The translations under genes were made by a program, and so were the position numbers. Shown here in pieces: positions 30,434 through 34,740 of a stretch of 34,740 nucleotides of DNA. Every line of letters begins with the position of its first letter. Position 1 is the first letter of the stretch. Source of the stretch: Ophiostoma sp. CBS 140.51 (taxonomy: Eukaryota; Ascomycota; Sordariomycetes; Ophiostomatales; Ophiostomataceae); the NCBI GenBank assembly GCA_029298735.1, contig JANSLP010000335.1, positions 1 through 34,740 of the forward strand, in the 5' to 3' direction. The notes beneath the pieces were generated by a model. That model did not search any database, was not told where the DNA came from, and was given only the letters and a program-made list of their open reading frames with translations.

Positions 30434-33400
30434 TCACGGAACAAAGATGCGGCTGAAGCTGACGACATCCCGCCGGCAGCACACACACTTGTCAAAGTTG
30501 TTCATGGCCAGCGAGACACGGCAGTCGTCACACAGACTCAGGCACCGGCACGGCCACACAATGATGGTGCGGGGCGCGCTCTGGCAGACGACACACTGCG
30601 GGCCGTCGGAGCCCATACCGGCCGCGCCGTCCGCCCAGGATCCACCGTCCACGTTACCACCGTCCACATCCATGCCTTGTTCCTGCCCCTCACTCATAGG
30701 CGCCAAGGGACGCATGGCGGCACGGCGAGACAGCAAAATCTGCTCGAGCATCTGGGCCTCTTCGTCAGGCGTCATGCGCGCACCGGGCCGGAAACTGTTA
30801 GCCAGCCGGCGGGCGTTGCTACCCGAGAAGCCGTAGCGCGAGGTGGCCAGCAGCTCGGCACGCTGGCGCTGGCGGAAACGGGCAAACGCCGACCGAGTCA
30901 AGATACCGTCGCTGTTGAGATGGGCTGCCAGAGCTTGTGCTTCAGCACGCTCTTCGGGGCTCTGGGGGTCGAGGAGACGAGCCAGTTCGGGTGCCTCCAT
31001 GGTGACGTCATGCATGGGTGTGCTTTTGCGCGTGATCCAGGGCGAAGGGAACTGCTGTGTGGGTGTACGTTGGCCATCGTTGTCGTAGTCGCTCTCGTTG
31101 GCGTAGTCGTCACCACCGTAGCCATAGCCGCCTGCAGCGTCGTTGCCACTATTGCCATCATCATCCTCCCATTCGGACTCGCTACCGTCCATATCAAAGA
31201 CGGAGATGACACTCGTCGCGTCGTCATCATCGGCCGCGATACTGGGCTCGTAGTCGCCGCTGGTGTCGACCTCACCCCACCAGCCGCCCTTGAGCCACCA
31301 GAAATACAGCTTGTTGTCGATTTCACGCTCTTCCTGACGAGCAGACTTGGAAAGGTCCCGCGGCGCAGCAGCAAACCGCCGGCGCACTTCGTGCTCGACA
31401 TCAATCTGACCACGGCGTTGAATGGGAACGTTGGTGGCCCCGCCCACGAACCATTCACTGGAGTGCTCTTCTTCAGAGGGACCGGGCTGGCCGTCACCTC
31501 CACCACCCAGTGAGCTGTTGCCACCCGCGCGTCCAGCCTTACGGCGCTGTACAAGACGCTGGAGCCAGCGTGGCTGCCAGCGGATACCGACCCAGGTCAG
31601 GAGACGGTGTAGGTACACGGCGGTAAAGGTCATCATAAGCTTACCCACGTGGGCCAGGTACTCGACGGCCATCAACCAGCGACCGCTCCGCTCGGATGCA
31701 CCGATACCGGTGCGAATGGGCCGGATACGCTCACCCTGTTTACCGTTTGCGCCGTTCTTCTGGATGGCCCGTTCGCGCGAGTAGCCCGTCGAGTAGGGCC
31801 CGCCCTTGCTGCCGCCTGGGATCGGCACAAGACCAGTTGCGCCCAGAGCGTCAAAGCGAGAACCGGGAAGGTCTGAACCGAGCCAGCGGGATCGCAGCTC
31901 CTGGAGCTCATTGTACCGCTCATCTTCCAACCAAGTGTGGGACCGCAGGTTGACACGGCGATCTTCATTGAGATAGACGGCCTCGCTCGCCATTGTTATA
32001 GCATCAAAGCCGGCTCTCAAGAGTGCAGTGTAAAAGTCCATTTCCATGCTGATGCGGACGTTGCCCATAGGAAGATTGGCCTGCATGTTGGAGTGGGCCT
32101 GAGCGATACGCTCGCGGAACGTCACGCGCTCAGCACCGCTGCCAAAGAAAATGTCTGGCTCCTGGGAGACGGCACACAACAACAGAGCAATGCCGTAGAT
32201 GACGCAGCAGATAATTATTCCGGCAAGCACCAGCATGTGCGGGATAAAACCAACGATCGAGACAGTCGGGAAGCGCAGAAGGCTCTGGGCACCGGGGTCG
32301 TCGAGAGAGAAATTCAAGGCACTCCAAATTATGCTGGCCATGAAGCACATAGCCCAGAAGCCGGTGCTGACGAGACGGAACTTAGACTGCAGGTTAAACA
32401 CACCAAGAACATGGCTCGTGACATGGCTCATGGCGGAGAGGAAGGCTAACAGAAGCACTTCAGGTGGTGTGTTGACACGGCTTAGAATGGCTGACCGCGT
32501 CATAGCAATAGCTGTACCGCCGACTGATGTACCACTACCCGAGGCTGCATTAGTCGCCGCGGCAAAAACAGCGGCCAGGGTACCAGATGTGTTGGCAGTT
32601 GCGGAGGCCGATTTAGAGGATCCGGCTGCCGCAGCAAACGTGCCCCAGCCAAGTTGGTTGCTGATAGCAGCATCAGCCTCGGCAAAGGCTAGCGAGTGCT
32701 CAAAGACGGTCATGCCGGTCTCGGCAGCCACGGGGCGTCCCTGAATGGCGCAAGACAACGTTTCAACAAAACTGCTAATGCAAAACGTGAGAAAAAGCGG
32801 CCACAGAAGCGAGAGGGAGCCGCGTAGATTGGATGTGGGTGCATAGCGGTCTGCGGGCACCATGCGGATCGCGCGGCAGGAGTCGGCGTCGGACGGGTTC
32901 AAAAGCAGCGTCTGGCTGAGGCCGTGCAAGAAGACGCTGGCTTCCGAAAACATGAGATCGGACTGCTTGGAAGCATTATTCCATCGCAGCTCGGCAAAGT
33001 CGGGCGAGGTCTGGCACTGGATGGACTGAAGCAGCAAATGTGCCTGGATGAGGAAGAGGATGATGGGAAAACTACGCAGTAGCAGACGAATCGGCCAGCG
33101 GAGACGGATGCGGCGGCGGGTTGCGGCAAATATGTAGGTCCGGTTAAGGATGACTGCCGTAGCGATACAGCAAAGCGCCCACTTGCTAGTGGCATAGCTA
33201 AACAGACTTCCGAGGCCCCGAGCACTCTCGAGCGAGAACCTAGAAGCCGAAGCAGCCAAGGTCGCAGCAAAGTCCTGTTCGGCAGCTGGGACGGCGCTGG
33301 CAGCAGCTCCAGCAGCTCCAGCCGCCGCCGCCGCAGCCGTAGCAAAGGCATCCGAGGCGGGCACACCAGCCGTGACACCATACAAAAGATTGCCTGCGGC

Positions 33401-33673
33401 GTCGGTAGCTCCGGGGATCACGCGCTGGCCGATTCCGCCAAGTCCACCGAAACCAGCAAATCCGTCGATACCGTCGGGAAAGGGGATGTAGGAGCTGAGT
33501 CGGCCGAGCTTCTTCACCATACGCGGACCAGCCCAAACCAGATCGTCAAATGTCGGAGCGATGCGGGTCATGTTGAGAAAGGCGAGGTGCTGGGCGGTCC
33601 AGACGGTAAAGTTGTGCCAAGCGCTGGCGTTATCAAACGGCATGCCGGCCGTCGGCACAAGGGCCTCCGCCAT
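30434..33673 (-). CDS. multi-spanning RING-finger membrane protein, Asi1/Asi3-like
   Basis: A single exon encodes 1079 residues. Six or seven hydrophobic stretches are visible: WALCCIATAVIL (about 170), LRSFPIILFLIQAHLLL (about 200), LSLLWPLFLTFCI (about 285), VLLLAFLSAMSHV, STGFWAMCFMASII, HMLVLAGIIICCVIYGIALLL, and a weaker LMMTFTAVYLHRLL. Before the first one is an Ala/Gly-rich stretch. The final 53 residues form a RING: C1027, C1030, C1042, C1044, C1048, C1051, C1063, C1066, with no His, ending SRIFVP. The domain and topology resemble the fungal Asi1/Asi3 ubiquitin ligases of the inner nuclear membrane, which act in quality control of misplaced membrane proteins and in amino-acid sensing in yeast. 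An acidic Asp/Glu-rich linker precedes the RING. Identity as the Asi orthologue is likely but not proven; E3 activity is inferred. Confidence 0.8.
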   Translation of the reverse strand: MAEALVPTAGMPFDNASAWHNFTVWTAQHLAFLNMTRIAPTFDDLVWAGPRMVKKLGRLSSYIPFPDGIDGFAGFGGLGGIGQRVIPGATDAAGNLLYGVTAGVPASDAFATAAAAAAGAAGAAASAVPAAEQDFAATLAASASRFSLESARGLGSLFSYATSKWALCCIATAVILNRTYIFAATRRRIRLRWPIRLLLRSFPIILFLIQAHLLLQSIQCQTSPDFAELRWNNASKQSDLMFSEASVFLHGLSQTLLLNPSDADSCRAIRMVPADRYAPTSNLRGSLSLLWPLFLTFCISSFVETLSCAIQGRPVAAETGMTVFEHSLAFAEADAAISNQLGWGTFAAAAGSSKSASATANTSGTLAAVFAAATNAASGSGTSVGGTAIAMTRSAILSRVNTPPEVLLLAFLSAMSHVTSHVLGVFNLQSKFRLVSTGFWAMCFMASIIWSALNFSLDDPGAQSLLRFPTVSIVGFIPHMLVLAGIIICCVIYGIALLLCAVSQEPDIFFGSGAERVTFRERIAQAHSNMQANLPMGNVRISMEMDFYTALLRAGFDAITMASEAVYLNEDRRVNLRSHTWLEDERYNELQELRSRWLGSDLPGSRFDALGATGLVPIPGGSKGGPYSTGYSRERAIQKNGANGKQGERIRPIRTGIGASERSGRWLMAVEYLAHVGKLMMTFTAVYLHRLLTWVGIRWQPRWLQRLVQRRKAGRAGGNSSLGGGGDGQPGPSEEEHSSEWFVGGATNVPIQRRGQIDVEHEVRRRFAAAPRDLSKSARQEEREIDNKLYFWWLKGGWWGEVDTSGDYEPSIAADDDDATSVISVFDMDGSESEWEDDDGNSGNDAAGGYGYGGDDYANESDYDNDGQRTPTQQFPSPWITRKSTPMHDVTMEAPELARLLDPQSPEERAEAQALAAHLNSDGILTRSAFARFRQRQRAELLATSRYGFSGSNARRLANSFRPGARMTPDEEAQMLEQILLSRRAAMRPLAPMSEGQEQGMDVDGGNVDGGSWADGAAGMGSDGPQCVVCQSAPRTIIVWPCRCLSLCDDCRVSLAMNNFDKCVCCRRDVVSFSRIFVP

Positions 33674-34740
33674 GGCGGGGAAGGTCAGGGAAGGTTGAGG
33701 TCGGAGTAATGAATGTAGATGTTATATTCGATCAAGTCGAGGAATGCTTAAAGCGTCCGACGCAATGCGATAACGCTCAACAAGCCGTCATCGTTTGGGG
33801 GTCGTGTCGAGGATCGGTGTACTCCGTACCACGTAAGGAAATCGGTGACAGTCGTGTTTGGAATCGATATTCGTGGTGGTTTGTCGAATCTCCCGAGTGC
33901 ACCGAACGGGTGATGCTTTTCCAGGAGGTAGAAAGAGAGAAGTAGTTACTCGGCGTGTTTTCGGGAACCTTTTGGCCGTTTGGGGTGCTTGGTGCTTTCC
34001 CAACAAAGCGACGCTAGCGATTGCGAGCGAAAGCGTGGTTGTCGCGTAGCAGTCGGATGAACAGAAGGAGCTATTGTCCGTTGTTGCGTAGGTGTGGGGT
34101 CCACTGGGGAACGGTGGCAGTGGGTCGTTGACGTGAGGGACGTAAGGTAGAAGAAAGAAGGAAAGAGAGGAAGATGCCGTGAGTTCTTTCCCCTTTTGTG
34201 AATAAAAGTGTACTCTAAAACAAAAGGAAGAACATCGTTGCCTTTTTGTTGGATCCAACGCCGTCCACTCCTTCCCCTCCAAGGACCTTTGTCTCGCGTG
34301 CAAATGGGATTGCGGCGTGGACTCTTTCCTGTTTCCCGCCTTTCGTAACTTCCTAGATTGATAGCGTTGGCCCGTCATTCACTCGCTGTGAGCTACTGGA
34401 TTCAGTGGCAGATTGGGCTACTCCTTGGCGGGGAAAGGCGCTCGTGGCACGAATTAAAGTGTCCGGCAGCGGCGGGGATTGCTTTGGTTGGGAGAGTAAA
34501 TAGTGAGGTCAGACGTTATCTCCAACCACCAATTGCCCCTGCCAGCCCCTGTAACGGTCAACAAACGGCTGGAAGACGCCCCTTTTCCTCACATCAGCCT
34601 TTTTATATCAGATCAAATAAGAGTTACCTGCACAGTTAACATGTGGACTTATTTCCTGTATATTTCTATTTCAAGCATTTTTGTTCATATTTCGTTTTAT
34701 TTAACTTTTTTAAGGGTTTATTTAAATAAATTGGTTATTT
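33674..34740. other. upstream region of the RING gene and right edge of the window
   Basis: About 1.07 kb with the promoter of the RING gene. The minus-strand frame at 33788-34378 is a chance frame. An AATAAA lies near 34200 in a polypurine zone. The last 100 bases fall to about 21% G+C, with T runs and ATTTAAATAAAT words, unlike the rest of the window. No gene is supported. Confidence 0.55.

Noticed and set aside
33788..34378. Minus-strand frame of 196 codons upstream of the RING gene
   Set aside because: Ser/Thr-rich chance translation in the promoter and leader region; no family match.

Overview
This is nuclear DNA of a filamentous ascomycete (Pezizomycotina). The genes are monocistronic and lie on both strands. 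Where introns occur they are short (54-81 nt inside coding regions), with GTRNGT-type donors, CTAAC/CTGAC-like branch sites and YAG acceptors. Coding sequence is rich in G/C at third codon positions, and leaders are CT-rich. A chitin synthase with a myosin-motor-like N terminus is specific to filamentous fungi. The low intron number and long intergenic regions suggest a Sordariomycete; anything narrower would be a guess.

Layout: (1) 1-6523 is about 6.5 kb without a convincing gene, made of low-complexity tracts, short tandem repeats and, near the end, a CT-rich leader. (2) 6524-12092 (+) is a class VII chitin synthase (class VI in Aspergillus naming, CsmB type), with one intron. (3) 12619-14242 (-) is a mitochondrial PDK/BCKDK-family dehydrogenase kinase, with a candidate intron at its 3' end. 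(4) 15165-15587 (-) is a four-exon, 71-residue I9 proteinase inhibitor like yeast Pbi2. (5) 16833-17705 (+) is an unrecognised acidic protein with a probable coiled coil. (6) 19619-21998 (+) is a GDA1/CD39 apyrase of the Golgi Ynd1 type. (7) 22555-23178 (-) is an Opi10/Hikeshi protein. (8) 24092-25211 (+) is a DUF4743-Nudix hydrolase. (9) 25494-26026 (-) is RNA polymerase subunit Rpb8. (10) 26781-28280 (+) is Elongator subunit Elp4. (11) 28860-30134 (+) is tRNA-splicing endonuclease subunit Sen34. (12) 30434-33673 (-) is a multi-spanning RING protein of the Asi1/Asi3 type. (13) 33674-34740 is intergenic and turns strongly AT-rich in its last 100 bases.

The window is mostly conserved housekeeping genes, not an accessory island. 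Two neighbourhoods have some functional logic. The chitin synthase has the very long upstream region expected if a class V chitin synthase lies divergently beyond the left edge; that is inference. RPB8, ELP4 and SEN34 are consecutive and touch successive steps of tRNA production: transcription (Rpb8 is shared by Pol III), wobble modification and splicing. Apart from three splice-joined tRNA- or kinase-type gene models that differ from the open frames, I found no CRISPR, phage, plasmid, toxin, transposase or biosynthetic-cluster signature, and no undescribed system I could defend. The most unusual local signals are the kinase stop codon lying inside a good splice donor, the purely cysteine RING, the leader intron plus uORF of SEN34, and the orphan 290-residue protein.
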